From positions 2,283 through 47,696 of the forward strand of contig PBSO01000005.1 in assembly GCA_002726275.1 (NCBI GenBank): 45,414 bases of DNA, read 5' to 3'. Under the pieces are notes generated by a model that saw nothing but the letters and a program-made list of their open reading frames with translations, was not told the DNA's origin and did not search any database. This DNA is from Methanobacteriota archaeon. Its GTDB lineage: Archaea; Thermoplasmatota; Poseidoniia; Poseidoniales; Thalassarchaeaceae. Each line of letters starts with the position of its first letter. Within the stretch, counting starts at the first letter, position 1. A program made the position numbers and the translations under genes. Shown here piece after piece: positions 34,215-42,704 of this stretch.

Positions 34215-36026
34215 ATGCACCGACGCAGTGTGGCAACCATGTTGGCACTGCTTTTCCTAGTCCCGGCACTCTCGGGATGTTTTGGTTCAGAGGCTAAAGA
34301 AGAGGGGACAAAGGAGGAATCTCACTGGCTCCCTCCCGTCGAGGATCGCTCTGATATGATTTACAGGGACGATGACGTATTTAGCAGGGTCTCTACAAAC
34401 GGCTCTTATCAGATCGGAGAGGTAAGATCGGTGTATGTGCCGGTTCCAGCAATATCAGCTGTGGACGGAGGTGCAGGGCTCACAGGCGGGGCAGAGGTCC
34501 ACATGGGACTATGGCTGCCATTGATTGATGGCTGTGACATGGACTCAGAGAGCCTTGGGGAGGAATGCAGAGTTCCGATTATCGCTGAAATAGGCCCCTA
34601 CTATGACGATGGAGACGTAGACGCCCTTACTCCTGCAGACCGCTTGGGCCGATTCTTGATTGAGAACTTCGTCCCCCACGGGTTCGGCGTCGCACAGATC
34701 TCCGTCTTTGGGACAGGTGAGTCAAATCACTGCATGGATCTCATGGGGGATGACGAGCAAGAGGGAATTCACGCGGCGGTCGAGTATCTTGGAAAGGCGC
34801 AGTTCTCCAACGGAAACGTGGGGATTATCGGCAAGTCATACGATGGCTCTACCCCTTGGGAGGCCGCAGCAATGGGCTCCTCACACCTGAAGACCATCGT
34901 CCCAATGTCGGGGCTAATTGGTGTGCACGATCTAATGTGGAGGAATGGGAGCATGGAGGCACGCGGAGCGATAATGCACAACGGGGTTTACGGGAGCTTC
35001 GGCTTAGACGGCGATTTGGAAGACGCTCAAAATGCATGTGAGGGATACATGGAGGGTTACTACGCAGGTGTGGGCGCATACCTTACCGGCGACAACCTAG
35101 CGTGGACAGGAAGCGACTACTGGGAGGAGAGGCATTTTCTCACTAGGGCCATCCAGAATTACAATGGATCAGTGTACATTATCCACGGCCTCCAGGATTG
35201 GAATGTCGATCCCCACATGGCATTCCCTGTTCACAACATGGTCAGGGACGCAGGCATGGATGTCAAGGGGCTTTACGGACAATGGGGTCATGACTATCCA
35301 GACAGGAGGAGCGGACACGAGGGACTATCCAGTGGAAGAGGTGCAGAGGCCTTTCCATACACACTGAGATGGGATTGGGCGGATGATCTCCTCGAGTGGT
35401 TCGAATTCTACCTCAAGGAGACCGGCCAACAGCCCAGATTGATTGCCGAGGTTCAGGATAACATGGGAGGTTGGAGGGTCGAGGAAACGTACCCTCCCAT
35501 CGACTCATTATGGGTACCATACGGTATGGATGAATGCTCGATTATCGGAGGAAGTGACACCATCACTGCGACTTCAAGCCTCACCATAGAATGTCCTGAA
35601 TTCGACACCGAGACAAGGATAGCCGGAACTCCCACTTTCCATATCGAGGCAACGATCTCAATCTTCTCAACCGGGGGCCACCTATTCGTAGAGATGGTCC
35701 AGTCCAGCACTGGAATGCACCTAGGTCACGCAGTGATGGATTTGAGATTCCACGAGGGGGGGAAGGAGGGCGGGCCCCTAGTGCCCGGCTCCACGGTACT
35801 GGCAAAAATGGAATTCTTTGGAATGGACGTGGTGGTCCCAGAGGGAGATGGAATACAGTTGATAATCACACAAACCGGGGAAGACTACGTTCCGAGCCCC
35901 TCCTCAGTCATGCCAGTGTCACTTTCCCTAGGCCCGCAAAGCGTGCTAACTCTGCATACCTTGGAAAGGGGTTGTTCTGATCTTTTCCTTCCTCCCATGC
36001 AAGAAACATACCCCCAGTGCCCTTAG
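34215..36026 (+). CDS. Secreted lipoprotein hydrolase of the S15 / CocE family
   Basis: A 603-residue protein from ATG 34215. The N-terminus is a lipoprotein signal: basic MHRRS, hydrophobic core, and lipobox LSGC (Cys at about 24). The alpha/beta-hydrolase nucleophile is in [10 protein letters not shown] (about residue 206). A likely Asp lies in [11 protein letters not shown] and the catalytic His in QWGHDYP. The C-terminal beta-domain resembles the X-Pro dipeptidyl-peptidase C-terminal domain. The family cleaves X-Pro peptides or esters; the exact substrate is unknown. Lipid anchoring outside the cell fits peptide scavenging. It is divergent from the M32 peptidase. Confidence 0.88.
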   Translation: MHRRSVATMLALLFLVPALSGCFGSEAKEEGTKEESHWLPPVEDRSDMIYRDDDVFSRVSTNGSYQIGEVRSVYVPVPAISAVDGGAGLTGGAEVHMGLWLPLIDGCDMDSESLGEECRVPIIAEIGPYYDDGDVDALTPADRLGRFLIENFVPHGFGVAQISVFGTGESNHCMDLMGDDEQEGIHAAVEYLGKAQFSNGNVGIIGKSYDGSTPWEAAAMGSSHLKTIVPMSGLIGVHDLMWRNGSMEARGAIMHNGVYGSFGLDGDLEDAQNACEGYMEGYYAGVGAYLTGDNLAWTGSDYWEERHFLTRAIQNYNGSVYIIHGLQDWNVDPHMAFPVHNMVRDAGMDVKGLYGQWGHDYPDRRSGHEGLSSGRGAEAFPYTLRWDWADDLLEWFEFYLKETGQQPRLIAEVQDNMGGWRVEETYPPIDSLWVPYGMDECSIIGGSDTITATSSLTIECPEFDTETRIAGTPTFHIEATISIFSTGGHLFVEMVQSSTGMHLGHAVMDLRFHEGGKEGGPLVPGSTVLAKMEFFGMDVVVPEGDGIQLIITQTGEDYVPSPSSVMPVSLSLGPQSVLTLHTLERGCSDLFLPPMQETYPQCP

Positions 36027-36037
36027 AGTCCGAAATC

Positions 36038-37630
36038 ATGGCCCCGAACGCTTCATTCGGACATCACCAGTCGGACGGACACATGTCGAAAGGGGTGCCG
36101 AGAGTCAACGTCCCTGTTGTCGACCGAATAATGCTTCATCTATGGGAGCAGGATCACCAAGCTGACCACTACATCGTAACGCCAGAGGTCACTAGGCCCG
36201 GTATAGCGGAGGTTTGCGCCATGCACCCACCCAATGTTTCCAGGGCTATGCGCGATCTGATGTCTGACGGAATGGTCTCTGAGCACACCAGGAGCATTAG
36301 AGGTGAGGACCGACGACAGAAGACATGGCAACTTACCGATGATGGTAGGGGCGAAGTAAGAGAGAGGATCGAGACCCTCAGATTAACTCCAATCTTGCTC
36401 AGGGGCAGGGATGGCGACCTTCTTGAGGTCAGAGCCGACGAGGCATCTTCGAGGTTAGAGACAAACCTATCTCTGCTGCAGGTCTTGATGCACGCACAGC
36501 ACGAAGGAGTGCTGAACTTCGGCGATATCAGATTTGGCGCAATTGTCTCCTCGGGGGTGGATCAACAACAGCCTGGCTCAATCACACTTCTAGCAGGGGC
36601 CCACTCGACATATCACACGCATCCTCCCAAGACCAGGAATGTGCATGGGAGGGGCTCTGAGAAGAAACAGCTGGACAACTGGCTATCTTCAGAAATCCCC
36701 CTTTTCGTCCTTTCAGGAATTGCCGGATGCGGGAAGACAACACTGGCCTCACATTGGCTGGAGGGGGCGATGTCCCATGGCTTCAAACACCAAGTGATGT
36801 ATTACCCTTGCCAGCCTTGGGACTCTTCACTAGGAATTGCCACAAGCCTTCTGCATAGGCTGGGCATAGGGGTTGATGGGGAAAATAGCGATCCATACGA
36901 TGTACTCGAAGCCCTCCCTCTGAAGCCGGGAACCTCAATTGATTTGGACGCCTATCGCAGAAGGCTCAACGCACACCTGCTCGATGACTCAGGAAAACTC
37001 GATGGCACCCCCGAGGAACTCCTTGTCATTCTTGATGACGTTCACAATATTGGCACAGACGGGAACCATCTCTTCGGCGCCCTTCTCCAGATTGCGGAGG
37101 CGACCAAGCTCAGACTCCTGATGATATCCAGAACCAACTTATCGTTCTATGACAGAAGAGATGTACACACCAGGGGAAGGGTCCAGGAATTATCCCTGAC
37201 CGGACTAACTATCGAGGAAGTGGGTGACTGGATATCCTCATTGGATGTGCCCAGTTCTGCACCAATCGATGAAATTCACAAAGCCACCGGAGGTCACCCT
37301 CTAGCGGTGGAATTACTGGAGCTTTACGGACAGACGTTGCACGATGATTGGTTGAGGTTTCTGGATGAAGAGATATTGGATGTACTCCCAAGTGAAAGGA
37401 GGGAGTTGCTGGCCTTGTTAGCTGTAGCCGAGAGACCAATACCGTGGGAGTCCCTAGCCAAAGCCGCGGACTATGACGGACTCCCTCCGAACGACCTCAT
37501 AGAGAGGGGTTTGATGCTAGAATTATCAGATGGAATGTGGCTACACGAAGCACTTAGGGCGAGGTTATTGAGAGAGGTCGGAGAACCTCACGAAGAACGC
37601 CTAAGTAGGCTGAAGGACGCACTCCTCTAA
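36038..37630 (+). CDS. Winged-helix STAND-type ATPase (signal-transduction regulator)
   Basis: A 530-residue protein from ATG 36038; a GTG at 36017 would overlap the previous gene. Residues about 20-105 form a winged helix of MarR type (VCAMHPPNVSRAMRDLMSDG and KTWQLTDDGRGEVRE). A STAND/NB-ARC-like NTPase follows: P-loop FVLSGIAGCGKTTLASHW at about residue 230, Walker B LLVILDDVHN at about 333, a RISR-like sensor LLMISRT, and GHPLAVELLELYG. The C-terminal part is a helical effector or sensor segment without obvious repeats. Such proteins are ATP-dependent switches that may control transcription. The ligand and targets are unknown. Its stop overlaps the thioredoxin stop by 4 bp. Confidence 0.82.
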   Translation: MAPNASFGHHQSDGHMSKGVPRVNVPVVDRIMLHLWEQDHQADHYIVTPEVTRPGIAEVCAMHPPNVSRAMRDLMSDGMVSEHTRSIRGEDRRQKTWQLTDDGRGEVRERIETLRLTPILLRGRDGDLLEVRADEASSRLETNLSLLQVLMHAQHEGVLNFGDIRFGAIVSSGVDQQQPGSITLLAGAHSTYHTHPPKTRNVHGRGSEKKQLDNWLSSEIPLFVLSGIAGCGKTTLASHWLEGAMSHGFKHQVMYYPCQPWDSSLGIATSLLHRLGIGVDGENSDPYDVLEALPLKPGTSIDLDAYRRRLNAHLLDDSGKLDGTPEELLVILDDVHNIGTDGNHLFGALLQIAEATKLRLLMISRTNLSFYDRRDVHTRGRVQELSLTGLTIEEVGDWISSLDVPSSAPIDEIHKATGGHPLAVELLELYGQTLHDDWLRFLDEEILDVLPSERRELLALLAVAERPIPWESLAKAADYDGLPPNDLIERGLMLELSDGMWLHEALRARLLREVGEPHEERLSRLKDALL

Positions 37631-37944
37631 GCCATGTGCCTGTCCAACCAGGAATCCATAGCGGGTTTCGGCAAAGCCCCCGAAACCCTATCAACGACAG
37701 TGCCGTTGTTGAATAGAATAAGTGCAGGGATGCCTCTAACCCCGAATCTCCCCGAGCTCAGGGGGTTGACATCGGTGTTGACCTTCGCTATCGTGATCTC
37801 TCTTTCTTCGGAAATTTGCTTCAGAACAGGGGCTATCATTTTGCATGGCCCACACCATGGCGCCCAGAAATCAACCAAGACCCAATTGTCACTCTTCGTT
37901 ACAACGTCAAAATCAGCGTCACTTGTATCTACTACCTTTCCCAT
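37627..37944 (-). CDS. trxA: Thioredoxin
   Basis: A 105-residue protein from ATG 37944. It has the canonical active site DFWAPWCGPCKMIAP and the cis-Pro loop GVRGIPALILF. Length and fold are those of classical thioredoxin, a cytoplasmic disulfide reductase. The frame extends upstream to 38040, but that part overlaps the divergent epimerase gene and is not needed. It is convergent with the STAND ATPase gene. Confidence 0.96.
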   Translation of the reverse strand: MGKVVDTSDADFDVVTKSDNWVLVDFWAPWCGPCKMIAPVLKQISEEREITIAKVNTDVNPLSSGRFGVRGIPALILFNNGTVVDRVSGALPKPAMDSWLDRHMA

Positions 37945-37998
37945 AGGCTCACCAAACAGACGTGAGCGGGGCCATCCTATCAACATGCGGCTGAAATT

Positions 37999-38733
37999 AT
38001 GAATACAATAGGTATGAGAACTGGCTCCTCCACGGAACAACCGGGGAACAATTTGGAAGTTACACCGAGCATCCTCACTGCTGACTTTTGTGAACTGGGT
38101 AAAACGCTAGACGAGGCGTCTGCCGCAGGAATAAATTGGTTCCATATGGATGTCATGGATGGAAACTGGGTAGTCAACAAGACAATCACATTTGGACCAG
38201 CATTAATTCGTTCAGTGAGAGAAAGGCTAGGTCCCGAGGCATTCATCGACTGCCATTTGATGATAAACAACGCCGAGGAATCGTGGCAGCAGTATGTCGA
38301 TGCCGGAGCAGACATGGTCATCGCACACATCGAGGCAGTAGATGACTTCCCGAAGCTCATCGAGGACATCCACTCTGCCGGCGCCCAAGTTGGTTGCGTG
38401 ATGAATCCGGATACTCCAGCAGAATTGGTTATGCCACTTCTTCCCAACTTGGATCTCGTTCTCGTAATGTCAGTGGTCCCTGGAAAGGGCGGACAGTCAT
38501 TCATGCCAGATGTGGAGAGCAAGGTACGGTCCTTCCGAGCAGCCATAGATTACCAAGAGGAGTCAGGGGGGAAAACACCAATTCTGATGATTGACGGTGG
38601 AATAAAGGATCACAATGCTGCTACAGTTTCAGAATGGGGAATCGATATTGCAGTAGTTGGAAGCGGGCTAATCAACGACAAAGGCACAATAGCACAAAAC
38701 CTACAGTCAATACATTCCGCTCTTGGTAAATAG
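37999..38733 (+). CDS. rpe: Ribulose-phosphate 3-epimerase
   Basis: A 244-residue (beta/alpha)8 protein. Visible are TPSILTADF at the N-terminus, the metal-binding FHMDVMDGNWV, DCHLMI, the phosphate loop VMSVVPGKGGQSF and MIDGGI near the C-terminus. It interconverts ribulose-5-phosphate and xylulose-5-phosphate. The N-terminal 18 residues before the first strand are an extension; an alternative start at the second Met would shorten it by 5. It is divergent from thioredoxin with 54 bp between starts. Confidence 0.94.
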   Translation: MNTIGMRTGSSTEQPGNNLEVTPSILTADFCELGKTLDEASAAGINWFHMDVMDGNWVVNKTITFGPALIRSVRERLGPEAFIDCHLMINNAEESWQQYVDAGADMVIAHIEAVDDFPKLIEDIHSAGAQVGCVMNPDTPAELVMPLLPNLDLVLVMSVVPGKGGQSFMPDVESKVRSFRAAIDYQEESGGKTPILMIDGGIKDHNAATVSEWGIDIAVVGSGLINDKGTIAQNLQSIHSALGK

Positions 38734-38774
38734 AGGACAACAGCATTCAAATCTCACCCCTCACATCAACATTC

Positions 38775-39098
38775 ATGGTGACTGAGAGCTGGGTTGCAGA
38801 TGAGGTTTCGAAGATAGTCCCAGATGCAATCGTTGAGGCAACCGACCTCCACGGAACGGGGGACCACTTCCACGTGAGGATAATCTCCTCAACCTATGAG
38901 GGCGTGAGGCCCCTGCAGAGGCAAATGCCAATCCTCAGGCACTTCAAACAGCATCTTGAGAGTAATTTGGTACATGCTTTGGATTTGAAGTGCATGACCC
39001 CAGAGCAGGCGCAGAATAGTGGCACCACCACATTCGACCCACATTCGGGAAAGCAAGAGTTCTTTGGCATCCATGTCAGGCGAGAGGATGGGAAGTGA
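38775..39098 (+). CDS. BolA family protein
   Basis: A 107-residue protein of the BolA fold: an N-terminal helix, DLHGTGDHFHVRIIS (the conserved 'D..g..dHF.v.v.S' block, residues 24-38), a short variable helix, and the 'HAL.LK..TPEQA' block near residues 67-80. The His in HFH and the His of VHAL are candidate Fe-S ligands shared with glutaredoxin. The C-terminus has an extra FDPHSGKQEFFG stretch. It is followed 4 bp later by a CGFS glutaredoxin gene, strongly suggesting a BolA-Grx [2Fe-2S] complex. Confidence 0.9.
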   Translation: MVTESWVADEVSKIVPDAIVEATDLHGTGDHFHVRIISSTYEGVRPLQRQMPILRHFKQHLESNLVHALDLKCMTPEQAQNSGTTTFDPHSGKQEFFGIHVRREDGK

Positions 39099-39102
39099 CC
39101 CT

Positions 39103-39444
39103 ATGAGCGAGTTCAATTGGACCTCCGAGGAATTACAAGAAGTAGTCGACAGCAATCCACTGGTTATTTTCATGAAAGGAACTCCGGCACAACCCCAGTG
39201 CGGATTCTCAAACAGGGGGGCCCAGATTGTCAGCTCCTTTGCCAAAGAGGTGGGACTAGAGCAATTCGCATGTGTGAACGTTCTGTCGGATCCTAGGGCC
39301 AGGACAGCTCTGAAAGAGTGGTCCGAGTTCCCCACGATTCCGCAGGTATTTGTCCACGGGGAGCTAATCGGCGGGAGTGACATCGTCCTAGAGATGTACC
39401 AAGATGGGAGCCTCAAGGAGATGTTCGAATCCGGGATGTCTTGA
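39103..39444 (+). CDS. grxD: Monothiol CGFS glutaredoxin (Grx4/GrxD-like)
   Basis: A 113-residue protein from ATG 39103; in-frame Met codons at 39088 and 39073 lie inside bolA. The signature VIFMKGTPAQPQCGFS has the glutathione-contacting Lys and the monothiol CGFS site. FPTIPQVFVHGELIGGSD supplies the cis-Pro and GG-D glutathione site. CGFS glutaredoxins hold a bridging [2Fe-2S] cluster with glutathione and pass it on, often with BolA. The TTGA overlap at its end couples it to the EamA gene. Confidence 0.95.
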   Translation: MSEFNWTSEELQEVVDSNPLVIFMKGTPAQPQCGFSNRGAQIVSSFAKEVGLEQFACVNVLSDPRARTALKEWSEFPTIPQVFVHGELIGGSDIVLEMYQDGSLKEMFESGMS

Positions 39445-40385
39445 GTGAGGACATTGCCGAAAGGCGCCGAGTGATGGCAATAGCTCTCTTCGGCGCAGCG
39501 ATACTTTCCTTCGCCCCGCTTCTCTATATTCAATCTGATACCGCCCCATTAACAGGGGCATTCTACCGAATGTTGTACGCTCTACCTATATTGGCACTCT
39601 TGGTTTTAATTTCCAAAAAACAAGATTCCCGAGACTCGAACTCTCGTTGGCTTGCATTCGGAGCAGGAATCCTCCTAGCCCTTGATTTCGCGGGGTATCA
39701 CAGCGCTATCGACTACATCGGTAGCGGAATAGCTACGTTGATTGGTAATTCTCAAGTCATCATAGTCACATTGGTAACTTGGTGGCTTTTTGGGGAGCGT
39801 CCAAACCGAATCATTCTACTCTCCCTTCCAGTGGTTATGTTTGGTTTGGTGTTGATTTCTGGAATTTGGGACGATGCACCATACGGGGAAGACCCAGTTA
39901 AGGGAGTAATTGGGGGAATGGTTGCAGCGATATTTTATTCATCATTCCTGATTGTTTACCGCCAATCGAATAGGATTGGCGGACCCGCGGTTAATGCGCA
40001 ATTTGATGCCACTGCTGGAGCGACGCTAGGGATTCTAATTCTGGGCACAATGCCCCTAAACTCGCTTGGAATGGAGGCAATTGATCACACAATTAGTTGG
40101 CCTAATCATGGCTGGTTGGTACTATTGGCCATATCCTGCCAAGTAATTGGCTGGATAGCCATTACCTATGCGCTTCCAAGACTGCCTGCTGCTCATACAT
40201 CATTTGCAGTTCTGTTACAACCAGTTCTCACAATCATCTGGGGAATGGTGATCCTGGGTGAGGACCCATCCCCGCAGCAATCCGCAGGGATGGTATTGAT
40301 TCTATTTTCAGTGATTTCGGTTTCGGTGTTTGGAGACACCAAGGCTAACGCCGGTTTCGAAAAAGGTGTACAGGGCGAGAGATAG
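39441..40385 (+). CDS. EamA/DMT family transporter
   Basis: A 314-residue protein if it starts at TTG 39441, which overlaps the Grx stop; otherwise ATG 39474. It has about ten hydrophobic membrane segments in two halves, the EamA duplication. The first half includes ILSFAPLLYIQSDTAPLTGA and IATLIGNSQVIIVTLVTWW; the second ends with SFAVLLQPVLTIIWGMVILG. EamA proteins export or import small metabolites; the substrate is unknown. The gene is more AT-rich than its neighbours, compatible with separate acquisition. Confidence 0.92.
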   Translation: MSEDIAERRRVMAIALFGAAILSFAPLLYIQSDTAPLTGAFYRMLYALPILALLVLISKKQDSRDSNSRWLAFGAGILLALDFAGYHSAIDYIGSGIATLIGNSQVIIVTLVTWWLFGERPNRIILLSLPVVMFGLVLISGIWDDAPYGEDPVKGVIGGMVAAIFYSSFLIVYRQSNRIGGPAVNAQFDATAGATLGILILGTMPLNSLGMEAIDHTISWPNHGWLVLLAISCQVIGWIAITYALPRLPAAHTSFAVLLQPVLTIIWGMVILGEDPSPQQSAGMVLILFSVISVSVFGDTKANAGFEKGVQGER

Positions 40386-40514
40386 TTGCGAAGGGATGGG
40401 ATGCACTTAGCGAGAACCTGACGACCCTGTACGTGCCGATGTGGGGGCAGGGGATAGATAATCGTTGTTAGAATAATGTCGATTTTTAGGCTAATTGGTC
40501 ATGTTATTGCCAAT

Positions 40515-41528
40515 TTATGCTACAGTTAGAACTTCTGGACCACCCTCTGTAATGTACACAGAGTGCTCAAACTGCCCTACATTGCCCCCATCCTTGTCCT
40601 TCAGAGCAGCGTAGACTTCGAGGAACCTGATCGAAGTCAGTTTCTTGACAAGTGCGTTCCACTTCCTGCGAAGCGACTCCTCATCTGCCTCCGGGAATGG
40701 CTTCTCAAGCAATGGGTATGCCCACCTCTCTGCAAACGGGAGTGTGTTGTACCTCTCTTCGATATAACGTGCCATTGTAGCTCCCAAAGGCTTCAGTTTG
40801 CCCTTGTCAAGGGCCTTCCTTATTCTGACATCCCCAGTTACTCTGAGTATGTTCGAGGAGTTGGAGGGGCTAACATTCTCTATCATCCCGCTTGATCCAG
40901 TTGTATTGAATGGCTCAACGGCATATACTCCCCCTTCCTCCACAACTCCCTTGAAACCCGGATTATTGGCTCCACAAGCGTACATCGGGATTGAAACACC
41001 GTTGTGCAGGCTCCATCTTTCCATTTGATGCCCGCATAGGTTGGAAATTGGCATGAACCCAGCATCCTTGGCCACTTGCTCGGCCGCCGCCCCAACTTTG
41101 TGCCATGGTGTGCCCGGGTGCATCATCTCGATTGCAGCGTCCCGGCCCTCTTTGGCGGCTCTGATCTGTTCGGTGTGGTTCCCCCCATTACCGACTTCGA
41201 TTGTCATCGCATTGTCCCCAAGGGCGCCTTTGATGTGGACTCCAACATCTAACTTGACCAAGTCGCCCTTCTGGAATACCATTTCTCTGTCCCATCCTTC
41301 CGGCGGGGTCAGTTGTGTATTTGTGGTGTAGTGTGCAGCGAAGTCGTTTACTGAAATTGTAACAGGGAAGGCTGCTTGGCCTCCATGCCTCCGAATGAAC
41401 CTCTCTGCAGAATCGATTACCTCATTCCAGGACTTCCCCTCTACTATCTCTCCTTCTATGCCCTCAAGAGTCCTCCTAGCGACGTGACCAGCGTCCCTCC
41501 ACTGTTTCAAGTCCGACTCTTCGACCAT
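40515..41528 (-). CDS. map: Methionine aminopeptidase, type II
   Basis: A 337-residue protein. The five metal ligands and the catalytic His are visible: AAHYTT, the Asp pair in LDVGVHIKGALGDNA, CGHQMERWSLHNG, and the two Glu in VEPFNTTG and FEHSVYITEGG. An inserted helical subdomain between the third and fourth ligands makes it type II, as usual in archaea. It removes the initiator Met. The first 22 bp overlap the end of the TsaC/Sua5 gene, suggesting translational coupling. The 129-bp gap to the EamA gene (40386-40514) is non-coding and shows nothing I can name. Confidence 0.96.
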   Translation of the reverse strand: MVEESDLKQWRDAGHVARRTLEGIEGEIVEGKSWNEVIDSAERFIRRHGGQAAFPVTISVNDFAAHYTTNTQLTPPEGWDREMVFQKGDLVKLDVGVHIKGALGDNAMTIEVGNGGNHTEQIRAAKEGRDAAIEMMHPGTPWHKVGAAAEQVAKDAGFMPISNLCGHQMERWSLHNGVSIPMYACGANNPGFKGVVEEGGVYAVEPFNTTGSSGMIENVSPSNSSNILRVTGDVRIRKALDKGKLKPLGATMARYIEERYNTLPFAERWAYPLLEKPFPEADEESLRRKWNALVKKLTSIRFLEVYAALKDKDGGNVGQFEHSVYITEGGPEVLTVA

Positions 41529-42109
41529 TCCTGAACCTCTTCCATTCCAACTACTCCTTCTCTTAGAACCTCAATCTCAGACATGTCGGATGAACCATAG
41601 GAGTAATCCCAAGATATCAAGGTACTGGGTAAACCACCCTTGCACCTACCGGAAACGAAGGCTATTTCTTTATCGAGAGTAGAAATGAGGCCTGCTGCAA
41701 CTTCGCAATCCTCCACTGGAGGTTGCCCACTTACATTGGCACTGGTTGCAGTCAGAGGGCCAGTCTTCTCAAGCAGAGCAATTGCAGAGGGGTGGGACAT
41801 TACCCTGACCGCGACCATATTTCCACCAACCCTTGGATCAAGGGGCTCCTTCGCCCTCAGTAGAAGTGTCAGGGAGCCAGGGGGGAAGTCACCAAGGATT
41901 TCACTCGCAACGTCAGGAATTTCGACCAAATCCTCCACCTGCTCAATTTTTGCTACACCCAGACTAACAGGCTGGTCATAGCCCCTTTTCTTCAACTTGA
42001 AGAGCACGTCCAAAGAATCGGAATTTGGAATACAGCCCAAGGCCGGCTGTGTAGATGTGGGGTAGACTATGCACCCCCCCTCCAAGGCCACATTCACCGC
42101 TCTTTCCAT
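41507..42109 (-). CDS. tsaC: Threonylcarbamoyl-AMP synthase (TsaC/Sua5/YrdC family)
   Basis: A 200-residue protein from ATG 42109 (MERAVNVALEGG); an earlier in-frame start at 42169 would overlap the RDD gene. Typical motifs are GGCIVYPTSTQPALGC, KKRGYDQPVSLGVA (the KxR motif) and the C-terminal TATSANVSGQPP. It makes threonylcarbamoyl-AMP from Thr, bicarbonate and ATP for t6A37. It lacks the extra Sua5 domain, so it is TsaC-sized. The Pcc1-like KEOPS gene at 10227-10472 belongs to the same pathway. Confidence 0.93.
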   Translation of the reverse strand: MERAVNVALEGGCIVYPTSTQPALGCIPNSDSLDVLFKLKKRGYDQPVSLGVAKIEQVEDLVEIPDVASEILGDFPPGSLTLLLRAKEPLDPRVGGNMVAVRVMSHPSAIALLEKTGPLTATSANVSGQPPVEDCEVAAGLISTLDKEIAFVSGRCKGGLPSTLISWDYSYGSSDMSEIEVLREGVVGMEEVQEWSKSRT

Positions 42110-42116
42110 ATTGCAA

Positions 42117-42695
42117 CTACCTGATGTGTTTCCTAATGCCCGGAGGGAGGGAGTTGGCATGAGCGACAATAGTTCCCACCTTTAGATCAAGATTCGTTTG
42201 ATGGGTGTGGCGTTGGAAAATCCTTGCTACTTCGTAGACTGCAACCATGGCGTTTACCAGTGGAACTAGGTAAACAAGCTTCCAGAAAGCACGCCTGTCC
42301 CACATCTCACTGGTCACCTCACTTCCATCGGTGCAGACAATCGCAAGACCCATCATCTTCTGTCCGAATGATCTTGAGTACCACAAACCAGTCACCCTCC
42401 AGTACAGCCAGTGAGAGGAAAGAAGAACGAACGTGTATGCCAAGGAATGCTGAGGAGAGGTCCTCCAGGTCTCAAAAACCCATACGTGCAACAGTTCCCA
42501 CCTAGTTGCTAGCATGAGAACAGTGGTCACAATAACGATATCAATCACCAGGGAAGTCCCCCTTCTTACCCCTGAAGCCAATATTGTCCCCTCTGGAAGG
42601 TTCCAATGTTCGTCCACCTGACCAGAAACTATCGATTTTGCCAACGTGCTTCCACCAGAGGGGGATAGGGATATGGGGGAATCGTGGTCGACCAT
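42117..42695 (-). CDS. RDD family membrane protein
   Basis: A 192-residue protein with three hydrophobic stretches at about residues 48-66, 80-100 and 135-155. The first contains the RDD-type SGVRRGTSLVIDIVIV. The loop YSRSFGQKMMGLAIVCTDG matches the conserved 'g.T.Gk...gl.V' segment of the family. RDD proteins are small membrane proteins of mostly unknown role, some linked to ion transport. It starts 9 bp after the helicase stop and is followed by tsaC, so it sits in an operon-like run of four genes. Confidence 0.88.
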   Translation of the reverse strand: MVDHDSPISLSPSGGSTLAKSIVSGQVDEHWNLPEGTILASGVRRGTSLVIDIVIVTTVLMLATRWELLHVWVFETWRTSPQHSLAYTFVLLSSHWLYWRVTGLWYSRSFGQKMMGLAIVCTDGSEVTSEMWDRRAFWKLVYLVPLVNAMVAVYEVARIFQRHTHQTNLDLKVGTIVAHANSLPPGIRKHIR

Positions 42696-42704
42696 GGTAT
42701 CTCC

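Noticed and set aside
40386-40514. Small RNA or tRNA between the EamA and map genes
   Set aside because: No cloverleaf or strong paired elements are visible, and the two genes are convergent, so it is most simply a 3' spacer.
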